Counted from the stretch's first letter, positions 34,650 to 42,873 are shown. The stretch is DNA of 64,000 nt from Methylomonas sp. MK1 (GCF_000365425.1 NZ_AQOV01000001.1:744001-808000), one strand, 5' to 3'. Made by a program: numbers and translations. The notes: a model not told the origin generated them from the sequence alone.

Positions 34650-35627
34650 ATGGCACGAGAAGTCGTTACCAAGCGCGTATATCTGAAACACGCTGTTTTT
34701 CTTGATAAGAAGGACGCTCCGACCATTCAAGAGAAAATGGAATTGGCGCTGAAGAAGCTTCATCGGATGGGCGACAGAAAAGAAGTACTGGGAGAGGATA
34801 ATCGGCACGTTCGCTCGATCATTTATCACCGTATCCATGCCAACATGCTGTTCGGCATTTTCGCCTCGTATGAGCGAGGTACGCAGCAAATGATCGTTGC
34901 CGAAGACGATGACGCCGAAACCTTGAGCATTGAGCAGGTTGCGCCACCGAAAGGCGATGACAATAAGCGTCGTGAGTTCCTGGAAGGTGTCTGTTATTTC
35001 GGGCTATTTGGCAATCATGTCCTGGTTGTTCAATCCAACGCACTTGGCTCCAAACAGATTGAAACCCATTTCAATTGGTTGTTGAAGCAAGCCGAGGTTG
35101 TTGCAGCCGGTAATGCGGTTGGCTTGTCTGATCAAATAGCGGCGGCAACCAAAGAACGCATACGCAACGCGCATGTCAAAGAGGTGGAAATCGGCGCGCC
35201 GTTTATTGAAGCTGAGGCCGCCCTGCCGAGCACAAACAAAGAAATCATCGAAGATACTGCTTTCAACTTCAAGGGTATTGGTTTGGACATGGTTCGGCAG
35301 ATTTTGGGCGATCAACTTGACTCGATGAAACTGGCGGATGCGCTGGACGGCAATATCGAAGTCAGTTTGCGAATTCGTTACAAAAAGAAAACCACAGAGA
35401 AAGCTCATGAGTTACTCGACAATATCGCCTTGGCGATTCGTAATATCGACGGAGATGAAGTGAAATTGCATTTGGTTGGCGGTGGTCAGGTCGATGGCAA
35501 TCAATTGAAATTATCATCGCTACTTCGGATTGAGGCGCACGACGGCATACCGAGCTATAACGAGTTGTTTCAAAAAATGCAGCAATGGCTGCTGGATTTG
35601 CTTGAGAAAAAAGTTGTTGAGCCATGA
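34650..35627 (+). CDS. Unrecognised cytosolic protein, partner of the following membrane protein
   Basis: 325 residues, start supported by GGGAGAA upstream. I do not recognise a family. It has no signal or membrane segment. The N-terminal half has alternating beta/alpha character (HANMLFGIFASYERGTQQMI; CYFGLFGNHVLVVQSNALGS). The C-terminal half is rich in charged residues with RIRYKKKTTEKAHELLDNIA and EVKLHLVGGGQV. It begins 38 bp after hsdS and overlaps the next gene by 4 bp. The layout (soluble protein translated with a small multi-helix membrane protein, next to a restriction system) resembles two-gene anti-phage systems such as Kiwa in outline only; homology to Kiwa is not claimed. Confidence 0.75.
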   Translation: MAREVVTKRVYLKHAVFLDKKDAPTIQEKMELALKKLHRMGDRKEVLGEDNRHVRSIIYHRIHANMLFGIFASYERGTQQMIVAEDDDAETLSIEQVAPPKGDDNKRREFLEGVCYFGLFGNHVLVVQSNALGSKQIETHFNWLLKQAEVVAAGNAVGLSDQIAAATKERIRNAHVKEVEIGAPFIEAEAALPSTNKEIIEDTAFNFKGIGLDMVRQILGDQLDSMKLADALDGNIEVSLRIRYKKKTTEKAHELLDNIALAIRNIDGDEVKLHLVGGGQVDGNQLKLSSLLRIEAHDGIPSYNELFQKMQQWLLDLLEKKVVEP

Positions 35628-36238
35628 GCCAAGCCTCGCGTCGGAATCCAAGTCTGTTTCGAACCCTATTCTTGGGAGGAACTTGTATTGTGGCGGGCGC
35701 TAGTTTTGGATTTTGGATTACGGGCGTATTGCCGGATCAGACTCTGGTTTCCTTTTTAAAATATTCGACGGTTTTGCTCGGCATCGTTTGGGCATTTTCA
35801 ATGATTGTCTATAACAAGCTTTACGACTTAACCGAGCTGGCCGCTATCGATTACAAGCAACACCGTGGATTAGAGTCGGCAATACGCCTTAGATTGCAAT
35901 GGTTTTGGTTTCGCGCGGTTGTTCTAGGGATATGCAGCTTAATAATAAACGTGCCAATGTTTATGAAAGATGGCGGGTTAGCGATAACTCCAGCTATTTT
36001 TTCAATCGCTTTTGGCACCCTGATGCTTTCCTTATTCCTGTTACGCCGGGTATGGCTAGAACTGGAAGACATACGCGAACTAAGGTCGGAAGTTAAAGAA
36101 ATTGAACGGCGCGAGAAAAAACGCACCGACCAAGTTCAAGCGTTAAAAGACGGCGCGAAAAGCTGGGAGGATGATCCTCGATTAACAAATCCAAGTCCCC
36201 AATCCAAAACTGATGGTCAATCAGACCTTGAGCATTAG
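35624..36238 (+). CDS. Unrecognised four-helix membrane protein with C-terminal coiled coil
   Basis: 204 residues. Four hydrophobic helices are seen at about 14-33, 43-62, 93-112 and 119-140. A highly charged helix (ELEDIRELRSEVKEIERREK, about 148-175) and a polar tail follow. The start overlaps the upstream gene's stop (ATGA), so the two proteins are made together. It could be a membrane effector or pore controlled by the cytosolic partner; this is inference from architecture and neighbourhood. Convergent with the TcmP gene, 93 bp away. Confidence 0.75.
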   Translation: MSQASRRNPSLFRTLFLGGTCIVAGASFGFWITGVLPDQTLVSFLKYSTVLLGIVWAFSMIVYNKLYDLTELAAIDYKQHRGLESAIRLRLQWFWFRAVVLGICSLIINVPMFMKDGGLAITPAIFSIAFGTLMLSLFLLRRVWLELEDIRELRSEVKEIERREKKRTDQVQALKDGAKSWEDDPRLTNPSPQSKTDGQSDLEH

Positions 36239-36331
36239 ACGATAGAAATTATCGCTCTAGTGCTGCTTTAAATTCTCGTCAACGGCTTGGAATATGCTCA
36301 ATCAGCATCAACAACAACTTATAGATTGACA

Positions 36332-37612
36332 TCAATTCGAAAACTCAAATATCAATCTTTGTCGGGGTGCAATAATCTGGTCTTTATCATGGATGGTGTT
36401 GGGTGATTTGCGTCTAGCACCATTCTCTGAAATAACTTCTACTTGCTTATAATCAATTAAACAACCAATGGCTTCCCTATAAATTTCAGCCGAAGCTGCA
36501 GAATTGTTGCAGGTCGTTGCAAATAATTCACCAAAGGAAATGCCTTCGTCTCGTGCGTAGACCAGATGCGGTATGTCATGAGAAAGCGCATCAATACTGG
36601 CTTCTTGAGCAGGATCATCAAAACAAAAATCCAACTCCATTTGTCCCGTATAAGCACTATCTCTTTCAGGGATATAACCAACTATCTGAAACATGTCCAA
36701 GCCTGGACTGCCGTAGTGGATAAAATAGTTATTTTTTTGCCAATGAATTTGCGTCATCACATCCCGTGCTCGGTGATGTTGCGACAAATGCACTAACCAA
36801 TAATCGCCATGACCACCAGATGATCGAATGAAGAAGGGAGTGTAATAACGCGCTCCACAATTCTGGACTAGCTCTTGATATAAACAACTTTGAATAAAAA
36901 AACGCCAGTCCTTTTCAGATCGCTTAATATCAGCGATAGAACGACCTCTGAGGGCATTCGGAATACCAGCTTTATTGAGTAAATTTTTGGTCAACTGTCC
37001 GTCATTTGCATAATTTATAAAAGAGTCAACATTAAAATTTAGAATGACTTCTGAACCGGGTAGTGACGTCAGGATTTTTCTTATGTGGTCAGTAGGTACA
37101 TCTGAATAACCGTATTGATCGAGCAGGAAAATAGCCCTTTTAGAGCGTGTACTTTTTTTGCTTACAAATTCGATAATGCTATTTGCCTGAGAATCAAAGG
37201 TTGCTTGGTGAATGAATATGGATTTTCCAATTAAACTCTCATAGCCTTTGTCAATTAACACCCTGCTTAAACAGGCACAGGCACTTTTATCGCTATCGAT
37301 AAAAAAGTAGTCCACTTTAAAAACGATTTTTTTACGGCGATCGCGGTTTATTAAGAATTCAGCCTCTTTAATAGCATCGAGCATAATAATAGGAGAGCCA
37401 TAAACAAGTTGGTTTGTAGCGCTGTGCTTATAAATGCCGCCGCCTGAAAAGCCATCAACTAATGTTAATTTGAGCTCTTCTTGATAAGGGGTTGAAATTA
37501 ACGTTTGTACATAATTAACCAAATATGATCGTAATATTTCATGCTTGGCTAGGCTGTGTTGATCTATGTCAGCCGGTGAGTCAGGGTTCCACTCATAGTG
37601 TTTTTTCGCCAT
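36332..37612 (-). CDS. tcmP: Three-Cys-motif partner protein TcmP
   Basis: 426 residues. The N-terminus MAKKHYEWNPDSPADIDQHS and AKHEILRSYLVNYVQTL, then TLVDGFSGGGIY and DAIKEAEFLINRDRR, fit the TcmP family. LTLVDGFSGGG resembles a Rossmann-type nucleotide-binding loop. By name the family pairs with proteins carrying a three-cysteine motif, and such a gene lies directly upstream (8-bp gap). Biochemistry unknown. It is more AT-rich than the tra and bet regions, suggesting separate origin. Confidence 0.8.
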   Translation of the reverse strand: MAKKHYEWNPDSPADIDQHSLAKHEILRSYLVNYVQTLISTPYQEELKLTLVDGFSGGGIYKHSATNQLVYGSPIIMLDAIKEAEFLINRDRRKKIVFKVDYFFIDSDKSACACLSRVLIDKGYESLIGKSIFIHQATFDSQANSIIEFVSKKSTRSKRAIFLLDQYGYSDVPTDHIRKILTSLPGSEVILNFNVDSFINYANDGQLTKNLLNKAGIPNALRGRSIADIKRSEKDWRFFIQSCLYQELVQNCGARYYTPFFIRSSGGHGDYWLVHLSQHHRARDVMTQIHWQKNNYFIHYGSPGLDMFQIVGYIPERDSAYTGQMELDFCFDDPAQEASIDALSHDIPHLVYARDEGISFGELFATTCNNSAASAEIYREAIGCLIDYKQVEVISENGARRKSPNTIHDKDQIIAPRQRLIFEFSN

Positions 37613-37620
37613 TCTAGTCC

Positions 37621-38358
37621 TTATAAATTGACAGGCATTTCGTTAAAAATGCGTCCATTTAGCATACGGCCATTTGCTTTTTTATCCCGTTTTTTTCCGT
37701 CAACACCCCAACCACCCCACTGTTTAAAGAAAAAGGCGGCCCCCACGCTGTCAGCTTGCTGCTTTACATTTTCGACCCACTCCGATTTCATGAAGCGTGC
37801 TTTTGGACCGGACTCGCCCCCCACTATGACCCAATGAATTCCGGTCAGATCAATTTCGCCTAAATCTTCAAGCAGAGGCTCGACTGATAGAAAACGGGTC
37901 TTTGCATTGATCCGCCGTAAATAATCAATACGTGGCACACCATATTTCTGATCTTCAACTGACACGCCTAACCAGACATTGTCTGGGCATGGACGTTTGC
38001 TAAAATAATCAGGTAATCGTTCAGCGCGCTTTGTAAGAATTTGATAGGTATGGTGGGGCGTTTGTTGAATAACCGAAAACACCTGATCCAGAAATTGATC
38101 AGGAATACCTTCATGAAACAAATCACTCATCGAATTTACAAAATATAGCGTTGGTTTCTTACGGCGCAAAGGCTGAGTAAGCCTCTCAGGTAAAATGGAT
38201 AATTGGAACCCATTCTCATATCCGCTTGCTTTCATAGCTTGCAGTCTGCCTGCCATGATTTCAGCATAGCAGTGCTTACAACCCGGTGAAATCTTCGTGC
38301 AACCCGTTGTGGGATTCCACGTTTGTTCTGTCCATTCGATTTGTGATTTAGCTGCCAT
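37621..38358 (-). CDS. DUF5131 family protein (phage Gp37/Gp68-like, three-Cys motif)
   Basis: 245 residues. CTKISPGCKHCYAE (about residues 20-33, C-x6-C-x2-C) is the three-cysteine motif, likely for an iron-sulfur cluster or metal. FVNSMSDLFHEGIPDQFLDQ, QILTKRAERLPDY, VSVEDQKYG and VGGESGPKARFM follow, all typical of the phage Gp37/Gp68 family (radical-SAM-like). It precedes TcmP on the same strand by 8 bp, forming a two-gene unit. GGAGGT upstream of the ATG is a strong ribosome site. Substrate unknown. Confidence 0.85.
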   Translation of the reverse strand: MAAKSQIEWTEQTWNPTTGCTKISPGCKHCYAEIMAGRLQAMKASGYENGFQLSILPERLTQPLRRKKPTLYFVNSMSDLFHEGIPDQFLDQVFSVIQQTPHHTYQILTKRAERLPDYFSKRPCPDNVWLGVSVEDQKYGVPRIDYLRRINAKTRFLSVEPLLEDLGEIDLTGIHWVIVGGESGPKARFMKSEWVENVKQQADSVGAAFFFKQWGGWGVDGKKRDKKANGRMLNGRIFNEMPVNL

Positions 38359-38375
38359 AAGAATACCTCCGCTGT

Positions 38376-38381
38376 AATTAT
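38376..38381 (-). promoter_or_regulatory. -10 element for the DUF5131-TcmP unit
   Basis: A perfect TATAAT on the minus strand, 17 bp before the start codon with GGAGGT (38364-38369) in between. No good -35 is seen at 16-18 bp, so an activator or an extended element may be needed. The short distance leaves almost no leader. Confidence 0.4.
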
Positions 38382-38481
38382 ATAGTTAAGGTTAGCGATT
38401 TATCGATTCATGCAACCAGATAATTAAAGGAATTGGCTCAGATAGCCATCACACGGTTAGCTTATTCCCCCTAATCAATTT

Positions 38482-39126
38482 TCAAAAGTCAGCACCATGA
38501 GGGATATCTTGAGTGTTCCTCGCTTCTGGCTCTGGCATCAAACCTGACTCTTCTCTTGCTGCCCGCACCTCTTCCCCATGCCCCTGCTCATATGCCGCCT
38601 GATGCGCATGCCGTTCCATAGTCACAATTTTATTCGCTAGCCTCTGCAACCGCTGCTGCCATTGATAACGGGCCTCAATGCAATGCTTGTTGGAGATGAC
38701 CTGGCATAGCCACAATGTGTCCATTACGATCATCAATTGGTCCAGTAAACGAATCAACTCGACGAATTGCGCAATCTGCGGCGAAGCGATTTTCGCCACA
38801 AATTCCCTGGGGTGGGTATAGGTAGGCGTTTCGGTGATGCCGTTGTCGGCTTTGAGTTTTTCCAACCGTAGTTTTTCCTGCTGCAGTTGCTCCGCGCATT
38901 CGGCAATCATCTGACTGACAAGGCTTTCGATTTCATCGACGGTTTCTTCCCGGCCGATGATGCGCAGGATCACGTCGATTGCGTACAAGGACACCATCAA
39001 CCGGTGATAGCTGTTCCGGATGACGCGAATGGCTTGTTCGCTGTTGATCTTAAACGTACGCTCGAAAATCGGCCGACTGATAGCGCGGCGCGGGACTGGT
39101 TTAGGCTGTGGAGCTGTTTCGGACAT
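38482..39126 (-). CDS. Element-associated protein, AcaB/DUF1845-like
   Basis: 214 residues, mostly helical and without membrane segments. The N-terminal RPIFERTFKINSEQAIRVIR could be a ribbon-helix-like start. A long helix (SQMIAECAEQLQQEKLRLEK) and a second helical block (QFVELIRLLDQLMIVMDTLW, YQWQQRLQRLANKIV) follow. The pattern recalls DUF1845 proteins of integrative conjugative elements, the family that includes IncC AcaB, a transcriptional activator. The assignment is from memory of the pattern and only moderately sure. It faces away from ssb across a control region that holds the palindromic operator. Confidence 0.55.
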   Translation of the reverse strand: MSETAPQPKPVPRRAISRPIFERTFKINSEQAIRVIRNSYHRLMVSLYAIDVILRIIGREETVDEIESLVSQMIAECAEQLQQEKLRLEKLKADNGITETPTYTHPREFVAKIASPQIAQFVELIRLLDQLMIVMDTLWLCQVISNKHCIEARYQWQQRLQRLANKIVTMERHAHQAAYEQGHGEEVRAAREESGLMPEPEARNTQDIPHGADF

Positions 39127-39329
39127 GACTGTTTCCTGATGTGGACGAATGGGCAGTGATCGTAAGCCAGATTTTTTTTAACCTGTCCGCAGCTGATGGC
39201 GAATTCGGCGTCAGCTGCAAAAGCTCTTCAAAATAATTCTGCTTCAATACCCGCCAACTGAAATGGTTGGCCATCAGCCTTCCGCTTCACCCCAGACTTT
39301 CTCGGCTGGTCTTTCATGGCCGCCTTGAT
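39127..39329. other. Control region between the AcaB-like gene and ssb
   Basis: 203 bp holding the second 28-bp palindromic operator (39190-39217) and a small inverted repeat GCCAAC/GTTGGC (39253-39271). The three-hairpin element begins directly after. No open frame of note. Confidence 0.5.
39189..39218. promoter_or_regulatory. 28-bp palindromic operator upstream of ssb (copy 2)
   Basis: Arms GCAGCTGA (39189-39196) and TCAGCTGC (39211-39218) around a central GAATTC. Copy 1 before traL has the same arm spacing and differs at only four positions in the 28-bp core. A -10-like TAATTC (39234-39239) lies 33 bp from the centre, nearly the same distance as in copy 1. Suggests one regulator controls both the tra and the ssb-bet-exo blocks. 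Confidence 0.6.
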
Positions 39330-39404
39330 CCGACTTTGGTCGGCGTTCCGTTTTTAAGCGGCGACGGTGGTTTTCCATCGGCGTGTCAGGTGCGTCAAGC
39401 CTGA
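39330..39404 (+). promoter_or_regulatory. Three-hairpin RNA element, copy A (before ssb)
   Basis: Hairpin 1 CCGAC-TTTG-GTCGG (39330-39343). Hairpin 2 CCG-TTTTTAAG-CGG (39348-39361). Hairpin 3 TCAGG-TGCGTCAAG-CCTGA (39386-39404). The loop of hairpin 3 and the GGCGTTCCGT joint recur in copies B and C, while the stems vary with pairing kept. Confidence 0.7.
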
Positions 39405-39537
39405 TGTGAGTATTAATTGTTTAACCCTGCCGGGCGTATCGATTCCCCCTCGGATTCGAGGCGCCGGCATGCCCATCGCCGCGCCGCTGGGTATTGTTAT
39501 CGTTGAGTCGGGCGCGGCCGACAGGAGGAATGTCATC

Positions 39538-39969
39538 ATGGCCAATCGCGGCGTGAACAAAGTCATCTTGCTGGGCCGGCTCGGCGCCGATCCGGACGTT
39601 CGCTTTATGCCCAATAACGGCGGCAAAGTCGTCGCCATCCGTTTGGCAACCAGCGAAATCTGGAACGATCCCAAAAACGGTAAACAGGAGCGGACCGAGT
39701 GGCATCGGGTGGTGTTTTTCAAAAAACTCGCTGATACCGCCGAACAGTATTTGCACAAAGGCAGTCAGATCTACATCGAAGGCCGTTTGCGTACCCAGCA
39801 ATGGGGTCAAGCGGGCGATAAGCGCTACCGTACCGAAATCGCCGCCTTTGAATTGCAGATGCTGGATCGTCCCAATGCATCGGCATCCGCAAGCGGCTCG
39901 TCATCATCCCCAGCGGCGCCCGAAGATGCCGATTGGGAGGACGACTACAGCGATATGCCTATGCATTAA
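39538..39969 (+). CDS. ssb: Single-stranded DNA-binding protein
   Basis: 143 residues from the ATG at 39538, with AGGAGG ten bases upstream. Longer in-frame starts run through the structured leader and are rejected. [20 protein letters not shown] is the universal SSB start; [20 protein letters not shown] and [11 protein letters not shown] complete the OB fold. A short Ser/Ala linker ends in an acidic tip ([13 protein letters not shown]) in place of the usual DDDIPF. Probably supports strand annealing by the adjacent Bet. The leader from 39405 to 39537 is GC-rich with hairpin GTCGG/CCGAC over the ribosome-site approach. Confidence 0.96.
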   Translation: MANRGVNKVILLGRLGADPDVRFMPNNGGKVVAIRLATSEIWNDPKNGKQERTEWHRVVFFKKLADTAEQYLHKGSQIYIEGRLRTQQWGQAGDKRYRTEIAAFELQMLDRPNASASASGSSSSPAAPEDADWEDDYSDMPMH

Positions 39970-40045
39970 TCCGCGGCGCGCCGATTATTGGCGTTCGTGG
40001 ATATAACGTTTACACCGCCGATCCTTTTCAGGCTTCGGTATTTCA

Positions 40046-40095
40046 ACCCCAAGGGGAATTCCATTCCCCGGCGGGCAATGGCGTTCCCTTTTTTT
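40046..40095 (+). promoter_or_regulatory. Attenuator-like leader of bet
   Basis: Outer stem CCC (40048-40050) with GGG (40073-40075) encloses hairpin GGGGAA/TTCCCC (40053-40069). The 5' arm GGGAA (40054-40058) can instead pair with TTCCC (40084-40088), which is followed by seven T and then AAGGAG. Confidence 0.55.
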
Positions 40096-40112
40096 ATTGA
40101 AGGAGACCCACC

Positions 40113-41153
40113 ATGAGCCAAAACAACCGCAACAACTTACCCAAAACCCGCGACCTGCCGATGCCGGTCACTGCGCAACAAAGCTATGGCCTATCGGAAC
40201 AGTCCTGGAAAGTACTGACGGAAGTGACCTTCCCGACAGCCAAAACACCGGAAGCCATCCTGATGGCGCTGGATTATTGCAAGGCCCGCAAGCTCGACAT
40301 CTTCAAAAAGCCGGTGCATATCGTGCCGATGTGGAGTGCCGCTTTAGGCCGCAATGTCGAAACCGTCTGGCCGTCCATCATGGAAATTCAGACCACCGCA
40401 TCCCGAACCGGTGTTTGGGCCGGCATGGATAGGCCCGTCTGGGGTCCTGATGTTACCAAGACTTTTACCGGTCGCTATAAGGACGACAACGAGCAATGGC
40501 AGGAATCTAGTGTCACCGTGACTTTTCCCGAATGGGTGGCGGTTACTGTGTATCGGATCGTCGGCGGCAAACGATGCGCCTTTACCGAGGAAGTCTACTG
40601 GCTGGAGGCTTATAGCACGGCCGGCGGTAAAAACTCGCAAGTGCCGACCGCCATGTGGATCAAACGCCCCAAGGGGCAATTATCCAAATGCGGTAAAGCA
40701 GCGTCGCTCAGGGCAGCCTTTCCGGAGGAATGCGGCTATGCCGCCGAGGAAATGGATGGCAAAACGCTCGACGACCTCACCGACGCTACCGTCATTGATG
40801 GCGAAGCGACTGTGTGGGAAGGCGATGCAGGGGATCGGTTTGCCGAATCACCCGAGCACACGCCTCAGGTGATCAACTTGTCGCAAATCCATCCCAAGGT
40901 GCAAAAGGCCGTAGCGGAATTGGTACGTCGTACCAAGGCGGCAGGTGCCTGGAAAGCAGCCTACGACTATGCCCACCAGAAGTTCAAAGGCATCGACCTG
41001 ACCTTTGCGTTGGCCGAGTTGGACAAGGTATCGCAAGTTGAACCCAAGGCAACACAAGCCCTGGAACAAACCGAAAACACTGGCATGCCACCCTTGTCCG
41101 CGAAAGACATGGCGATGAATCAGGCCCGTCAAACCCTGGGTCACGCGGCTTAG
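40113..41153 (+). CDS. bet: Phage-type recombination protein Bet (RecT/Redbeta family)
   Basis: 346 residues. FPTAKTPEAILMALDYCKAR and KLDIFKKPVHIVPMWSAALG lead into the Bet core, followed by VWPSIMEIQTTASRTG. AMWIKRPKGQLSKCGKAASL and RAAFPEECGYAAEEM are diagnostic of Bet proteins. It anneals complementary single strands. With the exonuclease (430 bp on) it forms a Red-like recombination pair, as in SXT/R391 and IncA/C elements, where it creates hybrid elements. It has its own leader and Shine-Dalgarno (AAGGAG). Confidence 0.95.
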   Translation: MSQNNRNNLPKTRDLPMPVTAQQSYGLSEQSWKVLTEVTFPTAKTPEAILMALDYCKARKLDIFKKPVHIVPMWSAALGRNVETVWPSIMEIQTTASRTGVWAGMDRPVWGPDVTKTFTGRYKDDNEQWQESSVTVTFPEWVAVTVYRIVGGKRCAFTEEVYWLEAYSTAGGKNSQVPTAMWIKRPKGQLSKCGKAASLRAAFPEECGYAAEEMDGKTLDDLTDATVIDGEATVWEGDAGDRFAESPEHTPQVINLSQIHPKVQKAVAELVRRTKAAGAWKAAYDYAHQKFKGIDLTFALAELDKVSQVEPKATQALEQTENTGMPPLSAKDMAMNQARQTLGHAA

Positions 41154-41181
41154 AAGCGCTGCAATTCCAATTTCTTTAACC

Positions 41182-41237
41182 ACCCACGAGGGCGTCATGA
41201 TTCGCCCACCGGGTAGGAGATGACGCTCTTGTTTTTT
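41182..41237 (+). promoter_or_regulatory. Attenuator-like leader of the 111-aa ORF and exo
   Basis: Outer stem ACCC (41182-41185) with GGGT (41211-41214). GAGGGCGTCAT (41188-41198) pairs over 11 positions (two G-U) with ATGACGCTCTT (41220-41230), followed by GTTTTTT. The inner alternative hairpin is GGGCG/CGCCC. It is the strongest copy: an interleaved a-b-a'-b' order ending as an intrinsic terminator would. Confidence 0.65.
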
Positions 41238-41250
41238 GTAAGGAGAGGTC

Positions 41251-41586
41251 ATGAAAACAAACGATCAATCATTAAACCGCGTGCCCTGTCATACCGACTG
41301 GCAACGTTACGATTCACCCACGGTGTTACGCCGTCACGGCCGTGGTTTTCTGGAACGTCTGTGGCGACCCCAGGCCAACGAACCCAATCCGCAACCCTTG
41401 AGCCGACCTGAATTGACGACACTGGCCGAGAGTTTTGGCGGTGTGTGTCTGCCGGCGCAAGACGAACTGCTGTTGCTGTTCGGCGATGGCCATTGGGCCC
41501 GGCGTTGCCAGACCCAGTTGCACAAGCTCGGCATCGAGACGGTGCGCTTCGGCTGCCAGGTACAGTTGACCGGATTTTCGCGATGA
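41251..41586 (+). CDS. Hypothetical protein encoded before exo
   Basis: 111 residues, not recognised. AAGGAGAGG precedes the ATG. The N-terminus is basic and Trp-rich (CHTDWQRYDSPTVLRRHGRG). The C-terminal half (ELTTLAESFGGVCLPAQDEL, then LLLFGDGHWARR) looks like a small alpha/beta domain. It overlaps exo by 4 bp, so it is coexpressed with and may assist the exonuclease. No homologue can be named. Confidence 0.7.
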   Translation: MKTNDQSLNRVPCHTDWQRYDSPTVLRRHGRGFLERLWRPQANEPNPQPLSRPELTTLAESFGGVCLPAQDELLLLFGDGHWARRCQTQLHKLGIETVRFGCQVQLTGFSR

Positions 41587-42584
41587 AGGTCGTCGACGTA
41601 TCGCAACGTTCCGACGTATGGCGGCATTGGCGATTACAAGGCGTCAGTGCCAGCGAAGCGGCCGTCATCATGAATCGTTCGCCGTACAAAACCCCGTGGC
41701 GGCTCTGGGCCGAGAAAATCGGCCTGGTACTGGAAGCCAACTTGGACAACAACCCGTTGATCCGCGCCGGCATCCAGCAAGAGCCCGAGGCTTTACAGCG
41801 TTTCGAGGATAAACACGATCTGATGTTGTTGCCGCTGTGCGGCGAGTCGGAAAAGTATCCTTTGATGCGGGCCTCGTTTGACGGCTTGTCCGAAGCGAAT
41901 GAACCCGTCGAAATCAAATGCCCGCACGAGACCACGTTTTTGGATGTGGTGTTGAATCGGGAAGCATCTGATGCCTATCAACTTTACTGGTGCCAAGTCC
42001 AGCAACAATTGCTGGTTTCCGAAGCACAGCGCGGCTTTTTGTTTTTCTACCACCAAGGCCAGGATGTGGAATTCGAGATTCAGCGCGATGAGACTTTTCT
42101 CACCCGGCTGGTCGATACCGCGATGGATTTCTGGTCGGCGGTCAAATCGAAAAAGGAACCGAGTAAGGATCCCGAACGCGATTTGTTCTTGCCCAAAGGT
42201 CATGCTGAGCAGCAGTGGCAGCAACTGGCGGCGAGTTATCGCAATAGTGCCGTGAAAATCGCGGATTTGAAAGCGGAGCTCAAAACCTTAGAGGATAGTC
42301 AGGCGGCCATTGAAAACACTTTGGTGTTGCTGATGGGCGAATACGTGGCTGCCGAACACTCGGGGTTGCGTATCAGCCGTTTTCAAAGCCAAGGCGCCAT
42401 CGATTACAAGGCAGCACTCCAAGCCTTGCAACCGGATGTTCAGGCCTCGGCGCTGGAAGTTTACCGAAAACCGTCGGCCACGCGAGTCCGTGTGACCTGC
42501 CGGGACGACGACGGTAAACACGCCGAAGTCCCGTTCGACGCTCAGGCCTTGAAAGACCTGGCGGGCGTGGACTTTTGGTTTTGA
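41583..42584 (+). CDS. exo: YqaJ/lambda-type exonuclease (Red-like alkaline exonuclease)
   Basis: 333 residues from the ATG overlapping the previous stop. The YqaJ fold is clear: RHWRLQGVSASEAAVIMNRS (substrate entrance), then YPLMRASFDGL and VEIKCPH. The Asp and the Glu-x-Lys are the metal site of the PD-(D/E)xK core. A helical C-terminal extension (about residues 205-260) and a last domain follow. It degrades one strand of double-stranded ends to load Bet. The protein ends in VDFWF, a tail type shared with two neighbours. A 13-bp hairpin follows the stop. Confidence 0.93.
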   Translation: MKVVDVSQRSDVWRHWRLQGVSASEAAVIMNRSPYKTPWRLWAEKIGLVLEANLDNNPLIRAGIQQEPEALQRFEDKHDLMLLPLCGESEKYPLMRASFDGLSEANEPVEIKCPHETTFLDVVLNREASDAYQLYWCQVQQQLLVSEAQRGFLFFYHQGQDVEFEIQRDETFLTRLVDTAMDFWSAVKSKKEPSKDPERDLFLPKGHAEQQWQQLAASYRNSAVKIADLKAELKTLEDSQAAIENTLVLLMGEYVAAEHSGLRISRFQSQGAIDYKAALQALQPDVQASALEVYRKPSATRVRVTCRDDDGKHAEVPFDAQALKDLAGVDFWF

Positions 42585-42598
42585 TGTTTCGTTTCAAG

Positions 42599-42629
42599 AC
42601 ATCCTGTAACCCTAGTGGTTACAGGATGT
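42599..42629 (+). terminator. Strong hairpin after exo
   Basis: Perfect 13-bp arms ACATCCTGTAACC / GGTTACAGGATGT with a 5-base loop, starting 14 bp after the exo stop. Only a mixed T-rich stretch follows, so termination efficiency is uncertain. Confidence 0.65.
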
Positions 42630-42742
42630 TCATTCATTGACGGCATGATTGAGTTCGGCAATGTCGGTTTTAGGCTGAGCTTTCAACAAAGTCCAACCCA
42701 AAACTCGCATCGTTCAGGCATTCCCTTCGTGGAATCCCGAAT

Positions 42743-42814
42743 CCGGTTTCGACCGGCGTTCCGTTGTTAAGCGGCATGAGCGTTTGCCTCGTGTGCCAGG
42801 TGCGTCAAGCCTGG
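42743..42814 (+). promoter_or_regulatory. Three-hairpin RNA element, copy B (before the 70-aa ORF)
   Basis: Hairpin 1 CCGGT-TTCG-ACCGG (42743-42756). Hairpin 2 CCG-TTGTTAAG-CGG (42761-42774). Hairpin 3 CCAGG-TGCGTCAAG-CCTGG (42796-42814). Stems differ from copies A and C by paired changes; the TTCG loop and the TGCGTCAAG loop are kept. Confidence 0.72.
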
Positions 42815-42828
42815 TGTGTTTAGTTTGT

Positions 42829-42873
42829 CCCGTTGGGGTTCATCACCCGCACGGGACTCGGTGACCCCTTTTA
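42829..42873 (+). promoter_or_regulatory. Attenuator-like leader of the 70-aa ORF
   Basis: CCCGT (42829-42833) pairs with ACGGG (42851-42855); GGGGT (42835-42839) pairs with ACCCC (42864-42868). The two pairings interleave as an H-type pseudoknot. TTTT and AAGGAGG follow. Confidence 0.65.

Noticed and set aside
34650..36238. Assignment of the two-gene cassette to the Kiwa system
   Set aside because: Only the general layout (membrane protein plus soluble protein) is alike; gene order is reversed and no family motif could be confirmed by eye.
39367..39537. N-terminal extension of SSB to a 200-residue protein
   Set aside because: The extra codons run through a structured GC-rich leader; AGGAGG and the universal SSB start [13 protein letters not shown] fix the start at 39538.
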